Shown: positions 8,273 through 17,010, counted from the stretch's first letter. The stretch is DNA of 29,459 nucleotides from CAZGCA01 sp964524145 (GCA_964524145.1 CAZGCA010000076.1:1-29459), one strand, 5' to 3'. Notes: generated by a model from the letters alone, not told the origin. A program made the numbers and translations.

Positions 8273-10570
8273 ATGGACAGATTCCGAAGATGCTTCAGGA
8301 GTACCTTGTTGGTTCTTGTGGTCGTGGGCGGACTGGTCGGCGCAGCCGCTTTTGCAGGAGCCGATAGTGGTTCGGTTCCCGACACACCGTTTATCCAGGA
8401 GTATCACGAACCGTATCCCGTCGGCTCGGGCGGCGAGAACGATGTTCGCGCGGTCACGCTGGCCGCTGGCGGCAGTGAAGTGTGGATCGCGACGAAAGCC
8501 GGGCCGCGCGTGCTTCTTCCCGGGCAGAAAGAGTGGACTGTCCCGCCCGGCGGCGACAACATCGGCACGACGTACAATGTCATCGCCGACGAGACCGGCG
8601 TCTGGGTCGGTGCATGGGACGGGCTGTACCGCAGCGCGGACGGCCTGCTCGAGCGTGTCCCGGAGATCTCGGCGCCTATCGCCGCTCTGTGTTTAGCCGA
8701 CGGCGAGCTGTTCGCAGGCGGGCCCGACGGCGTATGGCGTCACCGGCAAGGCCAATGGGAGCCGCTTTCCGGCCGCTGGTCGGCGGCTATCCGTCGAATG
8801 GCCTGCGACACAAGCGGCGCGCTTTGGCTTGCCACCGGCATGGGGCTTTACAGACACAGCGACGCCGGCGACGAGGTGTATCACGAGGCCGACGAGCTGT
8901 TGAGCAGCGACGTGCGCGCGGTAGCGTTCGGTCCGGACGGGCGTCTGTGGATCGGCAGCAGCGGCGGTTTGGACCTGTACGAAGACGGTCGAAGAGTCGC
9001 GCACTTCACCGGCGAACACGGCCTGCCCTGCACCGATGTCCGGTCGTTGACAATCGACAGCGACGGATTGCTATGGATCGGCACTCTGCATGGTCTCGTT
9101 CGGTACGACTTCTACGCGGCCTCCTCGGCAGCCCTATCGCGCACGGGAGGAGCGCGATGGTCGTTGCGGCACAGCCGGCGATGGCTGCTTGACGACGACG
9201 TGCGCGACGTGGCCGTCGGATCCGACGGAACGGCGTGGGTCGCGACGGCGGCCGGCGTGAGCGCGATCCGAACCCGCCGGATCACGCTCGCCGAGAAGGC
9301 CGACCATTACCAGCGCATCTGCCGCGCGCGACACGTCCGGCCGCCCGGCCTCATCGAACGGTGCCGGCTCGAGACTCCCGGCGACGTCAGCACCTTCAAA
9401 CCGATGGATACTGACAACGACGGCCAGTACACCGGCATGTACCTCGCCATGGAATCGTTTCGCTACGCTGTCACAAAAGCCCCCGACGCGCTCGAAAGCG
9501 CCCGCGAAGCGTTTCGCGGTATGAAGTTCCTGCAGACAGTCACCGGTACGCCGGGATTCGTGGCGCGGACGGTCATACCCTCGGACTGGACGACCATGGC
9601 CGACCGGAACGAGCAGATAACGCCACAGGAACATGCCGAACGGCACGTGCGCGACCCGCGTTGGAAGAAGGTCGAACCGCGCTGGCGGCGGAACGCCGGC
9701 GGCAAATGGTTGTGGAAAGGCGACACGAGCTCGGACGAGATCACCGGCCACCTGTACGCCTACGCTGTCTACCACGATCTCGTTGCCGACGAAGACGAAC
9801 GCGCCTTAGTACGCGACCTCGTCGTGCGCATCGTGGACTACATCGTCGACAACGGCTTCGTGCTGAAAGACATCGACGGCGAAGCCACACGATGGGCCGT
9901 CTGGTCGCCCGAGAAGCTCAACGACGACCCGGATTGGCGCAACGAGAGCAGCATCAACTCGGTCGAGATACTCTCGTATCTCAAGGTTGCGCAGCACATG
10001 ACCGGGGACGAGAAGTACCAGAAGGCCGCGCGATACCTTATCGACGAGCACGACTACGACGAGAACGTCCGCGTGGCACGGGCCACCGCGCCCGCCGAAC
10101 GCACCCACATCGACGACGAGCTCCTGGCACTGGCGTATCCGGCTCTGCTCGACTACGAGACCGATCCGCTGTTGCGCGATCTCTATCTCGAAAGCCTTCG
10201 CCGCTGGTACTCGACCGTCGATACCGATTACAGCCCGTACTTCGGGTTTGTCTTTGGCGCGGCGGTCGACGAGGATTTCGGCTTGCAGAGATGCGTGCAG
10301 TTCCTGCGGGACGTACCGCTCGATGTCGTCCAGTGGACCGTTGACAACAGCCACCGCGAAGATATCGAGCTTGTCAGACGACCCGAGATCGAGACCGTCC
10401 AGACCGACCGGCTGCTGCCGGCAAGCGAACGCGGCATCATCCGGTGGGACTGCAACCCGTGGGCTGCCGTGCAAGGCGGCGGCGGCACCGCCGAAAGCAG
10501 CACCGTCTTCTGGCTTCTCCCGTACTGGATGGGCCGGTACCACGGGTTCATAGAGGCTCCCGAGAAATGA
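8273..10570 (+). CDS. Exported beta-propeller plus helical toroid protein
   Basis: This 765-residue exported protein has a signal peptide ('STLLVLVVVGGLVGAAAFA', about residues 10-28). Residues about 45-350 carry repeats of the two-component-regulator-propeller (Reg_prop) type: 'DVRAVAFGPDGRLWIGSSGG', 'DVRSLTIDSDGLLWIGTLHG' and 'DVRDVAVGSDGTAWVATAAG'. There is no kinase or DNA-binding domain, so it is not a hybrid two-component sensor. From about 350 the protein is mostly helical, with 'DTDNDGQYTGMYLAMESFRY' and 'WLWKGDTSSDEITGHLYAYA', as in alpha/alpha-toroid glycosidases and lyases. ATG 8273 sits seven bases after GGGAG; adjacent ATG 8270 is possible, while longer starts overlap the predicted promoter. 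A periplasmic glycan-binding or glycan-cleaving role is inferred; no catalytic residue can be assigned. Confidence 0.7.
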   Translation: MDRFRRCFRSTLLVLVVVGGLVGAAAFAGADSGSVPDTPFIQEYHEPYPVGSGGENDVRAVTLAAGGSEVWIATKAGPRVLLPGQKEWTVPPGGDNIGTTYNVIADETGVWVGAWDGLYRSADGLLERVPEISAPIAALCLADGELFAGGPDGVWRHRQGQWEPLSGRWSAAIRRMACDTSGALWLATGMGLYRHSDAGDEVYHEADELLSSDVRAVAFGPDGRLWIGSSGGLDLYEDGRRVAHFTGEHGLPCTDVRSLTIDSDGLLWIGTLHGLVRYDFYAASSAALSRTGGARWSLRHSRRWLLDDDVRDVAVGSDGTAWVATAAGVSAIRTRRITLAEKADHYQRICRARHVRPPGLIERCRLETPGDVSTFKPMDTDNDGQYTGMYLAMESFRYAVTKAPDALESAREAFRGMKFLQTVTGTPGFVARTVIPSDWTTMADRNEQITPQEHAERHVRDPRWKKVEPRWRRNAGGKWLWKGDTSSDEITGHLYAYAVYHDLVADEDERALVRDLVVRIVDYIVDNGFVLKDIDGEATRWAVWSPEKLNDDPDWRNESSINSVEILSYLKVAQHMTGDEKYQKAARYLIDEHDYDENVRVARATAPAERTHIDDELLALAYPALLDYETDPLLRDLYLESLRRWYSTVDTDYSPYFGFVFGAAVDEDFGLQRCVQFLRDVPLDVVQWTVDNSHREDIELVRRPEIETVQTDRLLPASERGIIRWDCNPWAAVQGGGGTAESSTVFWLLPYWMGRYHGFIEAPEK

Positions 10571-10598
10571 TGGACCGCCGTCGAAGCAAACCCAACTG

Positions 10599-11541
10599 GT
10601 GCCGGTGACGATGGCGCACCCGCTTGCCCGACTTCTTCACCGCTTGGCTCATGTGCCTGTGCTTGGCACGGCGCTCTTTGTCGTATCCGATACCCTCATC
10701 CTGCTCGCAATCGCAATCCTCGACCCTTGGCTTGCCCGCATACTGCTCTACAAGATCCAAGCACGGACGACGGACCGAGCTGAGAACGGGCCTCGACTTC
10801 TATCGCTACATCGAATATCCGAGGGTGATGGAGTGGCTGAACCGGATACGGCCGAAACGCACGCTCGACATAGGCAGCAACTACGGGTTGGTATGGCAGT
10901 GGTCTGCTGCACGGGGGATCGAGACTCACGCGACCGACATCTGCGACATCACACTGACCGACGCCCGCGCCGCAGCGCCGCAGCGTGTCAGAGACCGCAG
11001 CCCAATCTCCATGCACAATGCTACGAGGCTCGGCTTCAAACCTCGCTCGTTCGACGCAGTTACTGTCATAAGCACCATCGAACATATCGAAAACGACCGC
11101 GCTGCGCTGGACGAGATCGCGAGCGTTCTTGAACCCGGCGGATACGCCATCCTCACATTTCCCGTGAACCGCGAGTTCCTCGAGATTCGCGACAATCCCT
11201 CCTTCCCGCTCATCAGGCTGTACGATCTCGATGCTATCGAGACACGCCTCCTCGCCAACGACCAGCTCGTGAATGAGCATATCGAGCTATGGTGTATCCG
11301 GGACAGGTTTGCCGCAAAACCTCTCTGGACGCTCACGCGGCTCAGCGACGTGCTGCGACGATTCGTATACTACTGCCGGCCTAAACCACCGTTCTCGCCC
11401 GAGAAGATAACGCCCACAATATTCTCGGCCATCATCTCTGCCTGCTCGTTCTCCGCAGAACTATCTGACATCAATACCGTCTCTGCTTGTCCCGTCCTTC
11501 TCGCCGTGCTTGCAGATGATTTTGCCGCGGCCATGTGGTAG
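10599..11541 (+). pseudogene. Membrane-anchored SAM methyltransferase, apparent frameshift
   Basis: Two overlapping reading frames together make one sensible protein. The first frame (GTG 10599 or ATG 10611) encodes a basic start and a hydrophobic helix ending in 'LLYKIQARTT'. The methyltransferase domain is in the next frame: 'RTGLDFYRYIEYPRVMEWL', motif I 'TLDIGSNYG', 'FDAVTVISTIEHI' and 'LEPGGYAILTFP' of a class I SAM-dependent methyltransferase. Dropping one G of the GG at about 10772 would join them as '...KIQARTTTELRTGLDF...'. Either the gene is broken, the read or assembly has an extra base, or translation uses an internal start without the anchor. The C-terminal 40 residues are of doubtful quality. 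The substrate is unknown. The gene follows the propeller gene closely, with no good ribosome site. Confidence 0.65.
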
Positions 11542-11589
11542 AATCGGCCAGAGAACGCGGGCTGTACGGCTGGTTGCAGGAGATACTCT

Positions 11590-12399
11590 ATGGCGCACAT
11601 CTATGTAGTGGGCAATACGGTACCGGAAGTGTGGGAACGGTCTGTCGTCGAGTGTTGGGAGAAAGGCGACCCGTTCCGGACGGAATACGACAAGCCGGAC
11701 GACCCGCAGAGCAAGGATTGCACTGCGCTGCTCGTTGTCCGCGACCCGTTGCGTGAATCGCGCATACACCGCGCGTTTCCCGGCGGGCTCGACGATCTCG
11801 AAATCTATCGCCAGGAGGTGCTCTACGGGGTGCACGACCACTGGGTTGACCCCGATGCCGGCAAATGGTCCTACACCTATCACCAGCGCCTCACTGCTTA
11901 CGATACAGGCGATACACTCATCGACCAGCTCGATTTCGTTGTCGGGAAACTCGCCGATACTCCCCATTCACGGCGCGCACAGGCAATCACCTGGAAGCCC
12001 GACATTGACCCGGACGTGGACGATCCGGCTTGTCTCCAGCGGATGTGGTTTCGTATCGACGGCAGCGGACGGCTGGTTCTCCAGGTCTCGATGCGGTCGA
12101 ACGATGCATTCAAAGCGGCTTTCATGAACATGTTCGCCTTTACCGAGCTGCAGAAACTTGTCGCGGAACGCATCGCAGAACGGTCCGGCCGGCCGGTCGG
12201 TGTCGGCGAGTACACCCACTTCGCCAACTCCTACCACATCTACGGGTCGTACTTCGACGAGTTCAAGGGGTTTCTCGATACCCTGGAGACTCGGGAGTTC
12301 TGCGACCGTGTCTGGCGGAGCGATTCGGACATAGTGCAGCAAAACTTCGAGTACGGAAGGCAACGTCTCGCGGCGGAGCAGAAGAATGGTCGGGACTGA
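11590..12399 (+). CDS. thyA: Thymidylate synthase (ThyA family, archaeal-like motif)
   Basis: This 269-residue protein matches the thymidylate synthase fold, which methylates dUMP to dTMP with methylenetetrahydrofolate. The catalytic cysteine is C148 in 'DDPACLQRMWFRI', corresponding to the PCH or PCL loop. The dUMP phosphate and base site is 'SMRSNDAFKAAFMNMFAF', with the R-S-x-D motif and a conserved Asn. 'GEYTHFANSYHIYG' supplies the late His and Tyr. 'DPACLQ' instead of 'LPPCH' is nearer to the form in archaeal enzymes; a dCMP or dUMP hydroxymethylase cannot be excluded. ATG 11590 follows AGGAG by eight bases. The last 14 bases overlap rsmB, so the two are cotranscribed. A weak -10 (TAGAAT, 11539-11544) lies upstream without a good -35. 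Confidence 0.85.
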   Translation: MAHIYVVGNTVPEVWERSVVECWEKGDPFRTEYDKPDDPQSKDCTALLVVRDPLRESRIHRAFPGGLDDLEIYRQEVLYGVHDHWVDPDAGKWSYTYHQRLTAYDTGDTLIDQLDFVVGKLADTPHSRRAQAITWKPDIDPDVDDPACLQRMWFRIDGSGRLVLQVSMRSNDAFKAAFMNMFAFTELQKLVAERIAERSGRPVGVGEYTHFANSYHIYGSYFDEFKGFLDTLETREFCDRVWRSDSDIVQQNFEYGRQRLAAEQKNGRD

Positions 12400-13759
12400 G
12401 ACCGAAACGGAGCGACGGACTGCGCGCGAAGAGGCGTTGTGCGCGCTCCAGAGGATCTGTCACGAAGGCGCGTTTGCGAACATAGTCATCGACCGGGCGA
12501 TTGAAGGGGCCGAATTCAGCGATGCGGACGCCGCGCTCTTCACCAACATAGTCTACGGAGTGCTCAGGCATCGCGGCCTGCTCGACTATGTCCTGGACAA
12601 CATCTCGACTACACCCGTCGACTCGCTGCCGCCCGCAATCGCTAACATTCTGCGCATCGGAGCGTACCAGATGCTGTTCATGGACCGCGTTCCCGCACAC
12701 GCTGCGGTCAACGAATCGGTCGAGCTGGCCAAGAAGTACGGCCACGCCGGAACGGCACGCCTGGTCAACGCTGTGATGCGCCGCGTGCCCGCAGACCTGT
12801 CGGACGTCGAGTTTCCCGACCCGTCGACGGACCGTAGTGCCTGCCTTGCCACACGGTACTCGATGCCGCGATGGATCGTCGAACAGTGGGAGACGTGGTT
12901 CGGTGCCGAGCGCACCGAACAGATGTGTGCTGCGAGCATCGAGATCGCACCCCAGACTGTACGGTGCAACGTCTTGAAGACCGACCCCGATTCGCTGCGG
13001 TCCCTGCTCGAAGAAGACGGTATCGAGGTGGGGAAACGTACCGGGTTGCCCGAAGAGTTCGAGATAGTGAGCCGGGGCTCACCGCAACGGATGCGGGCGC
13101 ACCAGGAAGGTCTGATGACGGTGCAGGACAGCGCATCGATAGCGGTCAGCCGCTTGCTCGACCCGCAACCCGGCGACACGGTGATCGACCTCTGTGCCGG
13201 GCCCGGCGGCAAGACGGGCCATATTGCCGAGCTGATGCAGAACAAGGGACAAGTCTTCGCCTTCGACATTCATCCGCACAAGGTGTCGCTTATCGAGCAA
13301 ACGTGCAACAAGCTCGGCATAGACATTTTCCGCGTTCGCCAGGCCGACAGCGCCCTGTTGACCGCCTCGGACGTCCCTCCCACCGACAGAGTGCTTGTCG
13401 ATGCGCCGTGCTCGGGTATGGGCACGTTCAGACGGCGCGTCGACCTCAAATGGCGGCTCGAACCGGGCCGGATTCCCGAGCTCGCTAAGTTGCAGGCGAG
13501 CCTGGTGCGTGCGGGCTCGAGACTTTTGCGTCCGGGCGGCGTTCTGGTGTACGCGACCTGCACGTTCTCGCCGCCCGAGAACGAGGATGTCATCAACGAC
13601 GTTCTGAGAGACGTTACCGATATGCGAGTGGATGGTTCCGCCTTCCCGGCGTTAGAGAAGTACAAGAGCGGCGACGGGTTCTACCGCATTCTGCCGGGCA
13701 CAGATGGTATGGACGGATTTTTCGCGGCGCGGCTTGTGAAAGGGCAACAACAAGCGTGA
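12386..13759 (+). CDS. rsmB: 16S rRNA (cytosine-967-C5) methyltransferase RsmB
   Basis: This 457-residue protein methylates C967 of 16S rRNA using SAM. The N-terminal third (about 10-150) is a NusB-like RNA-binding domain ('AREEALCALQRICHEGAF', then 'NIVYGVLRHRGLLDYVL'). The methyltransferase core starts near 160: SAM motif 'DLCAGPGGKTGHIAE' at about 268, the PC cysteine in 'DAPCSGMGTFRRR' at about 341, and the TC catalytic cysteine in 'YATCTFSPPENE' at about 391, the two-cysteine arrangement of RNA m5C methyltransferases. Length is close to the usual 430-450. It overlaps the thymidylate synthase gene by 14 bases and the PASTA gene by 4, suggesting translational coupling. Confidence 0.94.
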   Translation: MVGTETETERRTAREEALCALQRICHEGAFANIVIDRAIEGAEFSDADAALFTNIVYGVLRHRGLLDYVLDNISTTPVDSLPPAIANILRIGAYQMLFMDRVPAHAAVNESVELAKKYGHAGTARLVNAVMRRVPADLSDVEFPDPSTDRSACLATRYSMPRWIVEQWETWFGAERTEQMCAASIEIAPQTVRCNVLKTDPDSLRSLLEEDGIEVGKRTGLPEEFEIVSRGSPQRMRAHQEGLMTVQDSASIAVSRLLDPQPGDTVIDLCAGPGGKTGHIAELMQNKGQVFAFDIHPHKVSLIEQTCNKLGIDIFRVRQADSALLTASDVPPTDRVLVDAPCSGMGTFRRRVDLKWRLEPGRIPELAKLQASLVRAGSRLLRPGGVLVYATCTFSPPENEDVINDVLRDVTDMRVDGSAFPALEKYKSGDGFYRILPGTDGMDGFFAARLVKGQQQA

Positions 13760-14880
13760 GACGGTTCATCGCAGGGCTCATAAAACTTGCTGCCGTGACC
13801 CTCTTTCTCATGGTTATCGTGATGGCCGGCACGTTCTTTCTCGTCAGGTATATCGTCAAGAGCGGGCAGGCTGTCGAAACACCGAACGTTGTCGGAACCA
13901 GCCTTGCCGAAGCGCTCGAGGTTGTCGGCGCTACCGGGCTCGAGCTGAAGCCGGATGGCTGGGAGTATCACCCGCTTGTCGAAGAGAACCACATAATATC
14001 ACAGAGACCGGCTCCCGGACGCGTCGTCAAGAGCACCCGCAAGCTCTACGTCATCATCAGCAGGGGCAACAGGCTCATACGACTGCCCGACCTTGCCGGC
14101 AAACCGCTGCGCGAGGCTGAGATAGCGCTCGAACGGGCCGGGCTGCAGTCCGGGCGAACCAGCAGAACGTACTACCCCGCGAGGAGAGATACCGTGGTCG
14201 CCCAGGATCCGAAGGCGGGTCAGTACGCTCCAAAAGGAAGCCCGGTAAACCTGCTCGTAAGCCGCGGCATCAGCCCGCGCACCTACCTGTTGCCGTCGCT
14301 CAGTGGCATGGGGGTCGAGCCCGTCACCAAGATGCTCAACGAACTGAACCTCAGCGTCGAGGCGAGACGCGAGTTTACCCTCGACGTGCCCGACGGCATT
14401 GTATTCGCCCAGGAGCCGAAACCCAACATGGTAATCGAGGAGGGATCCATAGTCACGCTCAAGATAAGTTCCGGGACATCGCTTCCTAGGTGGCGCGATG
14501 CCAATTATGCCATAGTCGACTTCGTCGTGCCGTTGGCGCTACGCGACTGGCAGCTCAAGATCGTCTCGACGGACTTGGTTCCGGATTACAAAGGACAGTA
14601 CAAAGCACAGGTTGAATGGCCGGAAACACCTCGGGGGATAAGCGTCAGCAAGGTCAAACCGGGAACCGCCCCTCCCGGCACCAAGATAACGATACCCGTG
14701 TGGTGGTACGACAAACCCATTAAGATAGAGACATTGCTCAACGGCGCCCTCTACGAGACACGATATGTTTCCGAGCTTGAAGACGTCAATCTCCGGAATG
14801 TCATAGTCCCGAACTGGGCGCGCATCAGTGACCGCGAAAGCTCTCTCGACATGATCAAAGAGGAGAAACCGGAAATATGA
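13756..14880 (+). CDS. Membrane-anchored three-PASTA-domain protein
   Basis: This 374-residue protein has one N-terminal membrane helix (about 7-34, 'LAAVTLFLMVIVMAGTFFLV'). Three PASTA domains follow at about 38-101, 105-171 and 176-240; recognisable elements are 'VETPNVVGTSLAEALEVV', 'IRLPDLAGKPLREAEIALE' and 'YLLPSLSGMGVEPVTKML'. PASTA modules bind muropeptides or beta-lactams in penicillin-binding proteins and Ser/Thr kinases, but here there is no kinase or transpeptidase domain. The C-terminal 130 residues are unassigned. The start is GTG 13756, whose GTGA overlaps the rsmB stop. Its own stop overlaps the rpe start as ATGA. A periplasmic peptidoglycan-binding role is inferred. Confidence 0.88.
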   Translation: MRRFIAGLIKLAAVTLFLMVIVMAGTFFLVRYIVKSGQAVETPNVVGTSLAEALEVVGATGLELKPDGWEYHPLVEENHIISQRPAPGRVVKSTRKLYVIISRGNRLIRLPDLAGKPLREAEIALERAGLQSGRTSRTYYPARRDTVVAQDPKAGQYAPKGSPVNLLVSRGISPRTYLLPSLSGMGVEPVTKMLNELNLSVEARREFTLDVPDGIVFAQEPKPNMVIEEGSIVTLKISSGTSLPRWRDANYAIVDFVVPLALRDWQLKIVSTDLVPDYKGQYKAQVEWPETPRGISVSKVKPGTAPPGTKITIPVWWYDKPIKIETLLNGALYETRYVSELEDVNLRNVIVPNWARISDRESSLDMIKEEKPEI

Positions 14881-15527
14881 ACGAGACAGACGTTAAGATC
14901 GCTCCCTCGCTCCTGGCATCGGATTTCAGCCGGCTCGGGGAGGAGGTCGAACGGGTTACCGCTGCGGGAGCCGACCTGATCCATGTTGATGTCATGGACG
15001 GGCACTTTGTCCCTAACATCACCATCGGACCTGTCGTCGTCCGGGCGCTGAGGAAGCATACGACCCTCCCGCTTGAGACGCACCTGATGATTGAACAACC
15101 CGAGCGGTACATCTCCGCGTTTGCCGACGCCGGTGCCGATATCATCACTGTACACGTGGAAAGCACGTACCATCCGCATCGTGCCGTTCAACAGATCAAA
15201 GCCCTCGAGAAGTCCGCCGGTGTGGCGCTCAATCCCGGCACATCCGAGAACACGATACGGTATCTCATCGACGAGATCGATCTGGTGCTGCCCATGACGG
15301 TCAATCCGGGGTTCGGCGGACAGCACTTCATACGAGCTGTTCTGCCCAAGATACGGCGCATACGGGAGATGGTCGGGCCGAAGAAGATGATCCAGGTCGA
15401 CGGCGGCATAGACGAGCAGACGGCCAAAGAGGTCGTCGAGGCAGGCGCGAACGTGCTCGTCGCCGGTACCTACATATTCGGCGCACCGGATTGCGCACAG
15501 GCGATAGCAAGCCTCCGAGCCCAATGA
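14877..15527 (+). CDS. rpe: Ribulose-phosphate 3-epimerase
   Basis: This 216-residue TIM-barrel enzyme interconverts ribulose 5-phosphate and xylulose 5-phosphate in the pentose phosphate pathway. Family motifs are all present: 'IAPSLLASDF' at the start, 'HVDVMDGHFVPN' with metal-binding His and Asp, 'ETHLMIEQPERY', 'MTVNPGFGGQHFI', and the phosphate-binding 'QVDGGI' and 'VAGTYIFG'. Length is the family norm. It is coupled by ATGA overlaps to the PASTA gene upstream and the Nudix gene downstream. The order rsmB, PASTA protein, rpe resembles the rsmB, kinase, GTPase, rpe clusters of other bacteria, with the PASTA protein in the kinase position. Confidence 0.95.
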   Translation: MNETDVKIAPSLLASDFSRLGEEVERVTAAGADLIHVDVMDGHFVPNITIGPVVVRALRKHTTLPLETHLMIEQPERYISAFADAGADIITVHVESTYHPHRAVQQIKALEKSAGVALNPGTSENTIRYLIDEIDLVLPMTVNPGFGGQHFIRAVLPKIRRIREMVGPKKMIQVDGGIDEQTAKEVVEAGANVLVAGTYIFGAPDCAQAIASLRAQ

Positions 15528-16159
15528 GCAGTCCAAGAACGAGCCAAGTCCAGCCCGAACAGGTGCTTGCGTTCGACGCCGCATGGCTGGAACGGCTCGG
15601 ATATTACAACGGTTTCAAGGCCGACCCCTCATATCTCGACCCCGTCGAGCACGAGCTCGAGTTTCGCGACCGGTCACAGGTCGAGATCGATCCCGCCCTC
15701 AAACATCTTGCGACATACGCGGTACTCAGGTGCGATGGCAGAATATTCACCTATCGGCGCACTTCAGGCGGTGGCGAGGGACGTCTTTACGGGAAACGAT
15801 CGATAGGAGTCGGCGGCCATGTCAACCCGTGCGACGGCGACCCGTCGGCTACCGGCATGCTCTCCGTCTTCGACACGGCGGCCGAACGCGAGGTGGCCGA
15901 AGAGATAAGAATTCACTCCGCGTACTCGAAATCGCTCATCGGCTACATCAACGACGACTCGAACGACGTCGGCCGTGTGCATTTTGGTGTAGTCTACGCA
16001 TTTGACCTCGAACGGCCCGATGTGGACTTCGAGCGTGACGACAAACACTGCGATAAACTGTTTGCCACTCCGGACCAGCTTCTGGCTGACATCAACTCCT
16101 ACGAATCCTGGTCCTGCATACTTATCAAGCGGTTGGCCGGCGGGGAGCCTCCCCGGTAG
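15524..16159 (+). CDS. Nudix family hydrolase
   Basis: This 211-residue protein carries a Nudix box: 'GVGGHVN' begins the motif and 'DTAAEREVAEEI' provides the R-E-x2-E-E core that binds the metal and pyrophosphate. The box contains an insertion between the glycine part and the helix (about 10 extra residues, 'PCDGDPSATGML'). Sixty residues precede the Nudix fold, as in larger Nudix proteins that bear a prefix domain. ATG 15524 was chosen because it forms an ATGA overlap with the rpe stop; an upstream in-frame start at 15491 would overlap rpe by 37 bases. The substrate is unknown. It is the last gene of the operon before the terminator at 16253-16289. Confidence 0.8.
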   Translation: MSSPRTSQVQPEQVLAFDAAWLERLGYYNGFKADPSYLDPVEHELEFRDRSQVEIDPALKHLATYAVLRCDGRIFTYRRTSGGGEGRLYGKRSIGVGGHVNPCDGDPSATGMLSVFDTAAEREVAEEIRIHSAYSKSLIGYINDDSNDVGRVHFGVVYAFDLERPDVDFERDDKHCDKLFATPDQLLADINSYESWSCILIKRLAGGEPPR

Positions 16160-16252
16160 GATTCACGAGCACGCTGGGACAAGGGTCAACCCTGTCAACC
16201 ATCGTCGAACAAGCTTCGTTTAACTAGATGGAAAGACCAATCCCCTTCCCAC

Positions 16253-16289
16253 GGAGGGCCGCGGAGCTCCTCCCCTTCCGCGGCTCTCC
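16253..16289. terminator. Bidirectional hairpin terminator
   Basis: A 13-base stem (16253-16265 with 16277-16289, core GCCGCGGA/TCCGCGGC, one G-T pair) encloses an 11-base loop. CCTCCTTTC follows on the plus strand. It sits between the convergent Nudix gene and the minus-strand small-protein gene, as expected for a shared terminator. Confidence 0.65.
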
Positions 16290-16314
16290 CCTCCTTTCTA
16301 ACCTGTTGATATCG

Positions 16315-16467
16315 CTACATTTCGCTGTCATGCCAGATATCGGTCATATCCGCGATAAAGCCGCGTATCCACTGAAAAACCCCGTAGCGGTGCATGAGAT
16401 ACGCTGCAAGACCGAGAACCGTTATCCAGAAGACAGCCCACAGTATCTGGCGGGTTTTATACACCAT
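16315..16467 (-). CDS. Small single-pass membrane protein (50 residues)
   Basis: A short frame starting at ATG 16467 and ending at TAG 16315-16317 encodes 50 residues beginning 'MVYKTRQILWAVFWITVLGL'. A basic start is followed by a membrane helix (about 8-26) and a short tail ending 'DMTDIWHDSEM' with an aromatic, acidic character. It begins 33 bases after the nitroreductase stop on the same strand and ends 26 bases before the terminator hairpin. That placement, the clean membrane-protein composition and use of the whole gap support a real gene. The ribosome site is weak (GGTGACC). The family is not recognised; a membrane partner of the nitroreductase is only a guess. Confidence 0.6.
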   Translation of the reverse strand: MVYKTRQILWAVFWITVLGLAAYLMHRYGVFQWIRGFIADMTDIWHDSEM

Positions 16468-16500
16468 GACCGGTCACCTGCACTATGTCTCCCATTCGAA

Positions 16501-17010
16501 TCACCATCCCTCGTAAGACACGATCTCGTCCAACTCCTTCCGGTACGTAGGGCCGGGAACCCGTGCGGGATACCCTATTGGCAGAAGCGCCACAACCCGC
16601 ACGTGGTCCGGTATACCCAGCAGGTTCTTGACATCTGTCTCCTGAAACGCGCCGATCCAGCACGTGCCGAGACCCTCCTCGACCGCCTTGAGCGTCATAT
16701 GGTCTACCGCTATCGCAACGTCTATGGGATAAGCGTACTGGCCGCAGGCCATCACGTGTTGACATTCGGTTGCACAGGCGACTATCACCGCCGCGGCCTC
16801 GCCGACAAACGCCTGCCCGTTCGCGATTCGCGCCAGCTGCTGCCTTTTATCAGCGTCGGTGACGGCCACGAAACGCCACTCCTGCCTGTTGCTCGCCGAC
16901 GGCGCCACCCGGCCCGCTTCAAGAACGGCTCGGAGCTTTTCCTGCTCGATCGGTTTCGGCTCAAACGAACGGATGCTCCTGCGGCTCTTTAGTGCCTCTA
17001 TGAGTTCCAT
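16501..17010 (-). CDS. Nitroreductase family FMN-dependent oxidoreductase
   Basis: This 169-residue protein is a compact nitroreductase-fold flavoenzyme that would reduce nitroaromatics, quinones or flavin-like substrates with NAD(P)H. 'SRRSIRSF' near residues 9-16 and 'PSASNRQEWRFV' near 37-48 form the FMN site. 'AVEEGLGTCWIGAF' (about 110-122) is the typical helix plus glycine-rich turn. 'LPIGYPA' near 143-149 is the usual C-terminal FMN-phosphate motif. ATG 17010 follows TTGGAGGAG at good spacing. It has its own near-consensus promoter with a palindrome in the spacer (17076-17105), so it appears separately regulated from the genes upstream. The small membrane-protein gene follows in the same unit. 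Confidence 0.9.
   Translation of the reverse strand: MELIEALKSRRSIRSFEPKPIEQEKLRAVLEAGRVAPSASNRQEWRFVAVTDADKRQQLARIANGQAFVGEAAAVIVACATECQHVMACGQYAYPIDVAIAVDHMTLKAVEEGLGTCWIGAFQETDVKNLLGIPDHVRVVALLPIGYPARVPGPTYRKELDEIVSYEGW

Noticed and set aside
16228..16992. Plus-strand frame across the terminator, small membrane gene and nitroreductase
   Set aside because: It runs antisense through three supported features and its protein is unlike any family.
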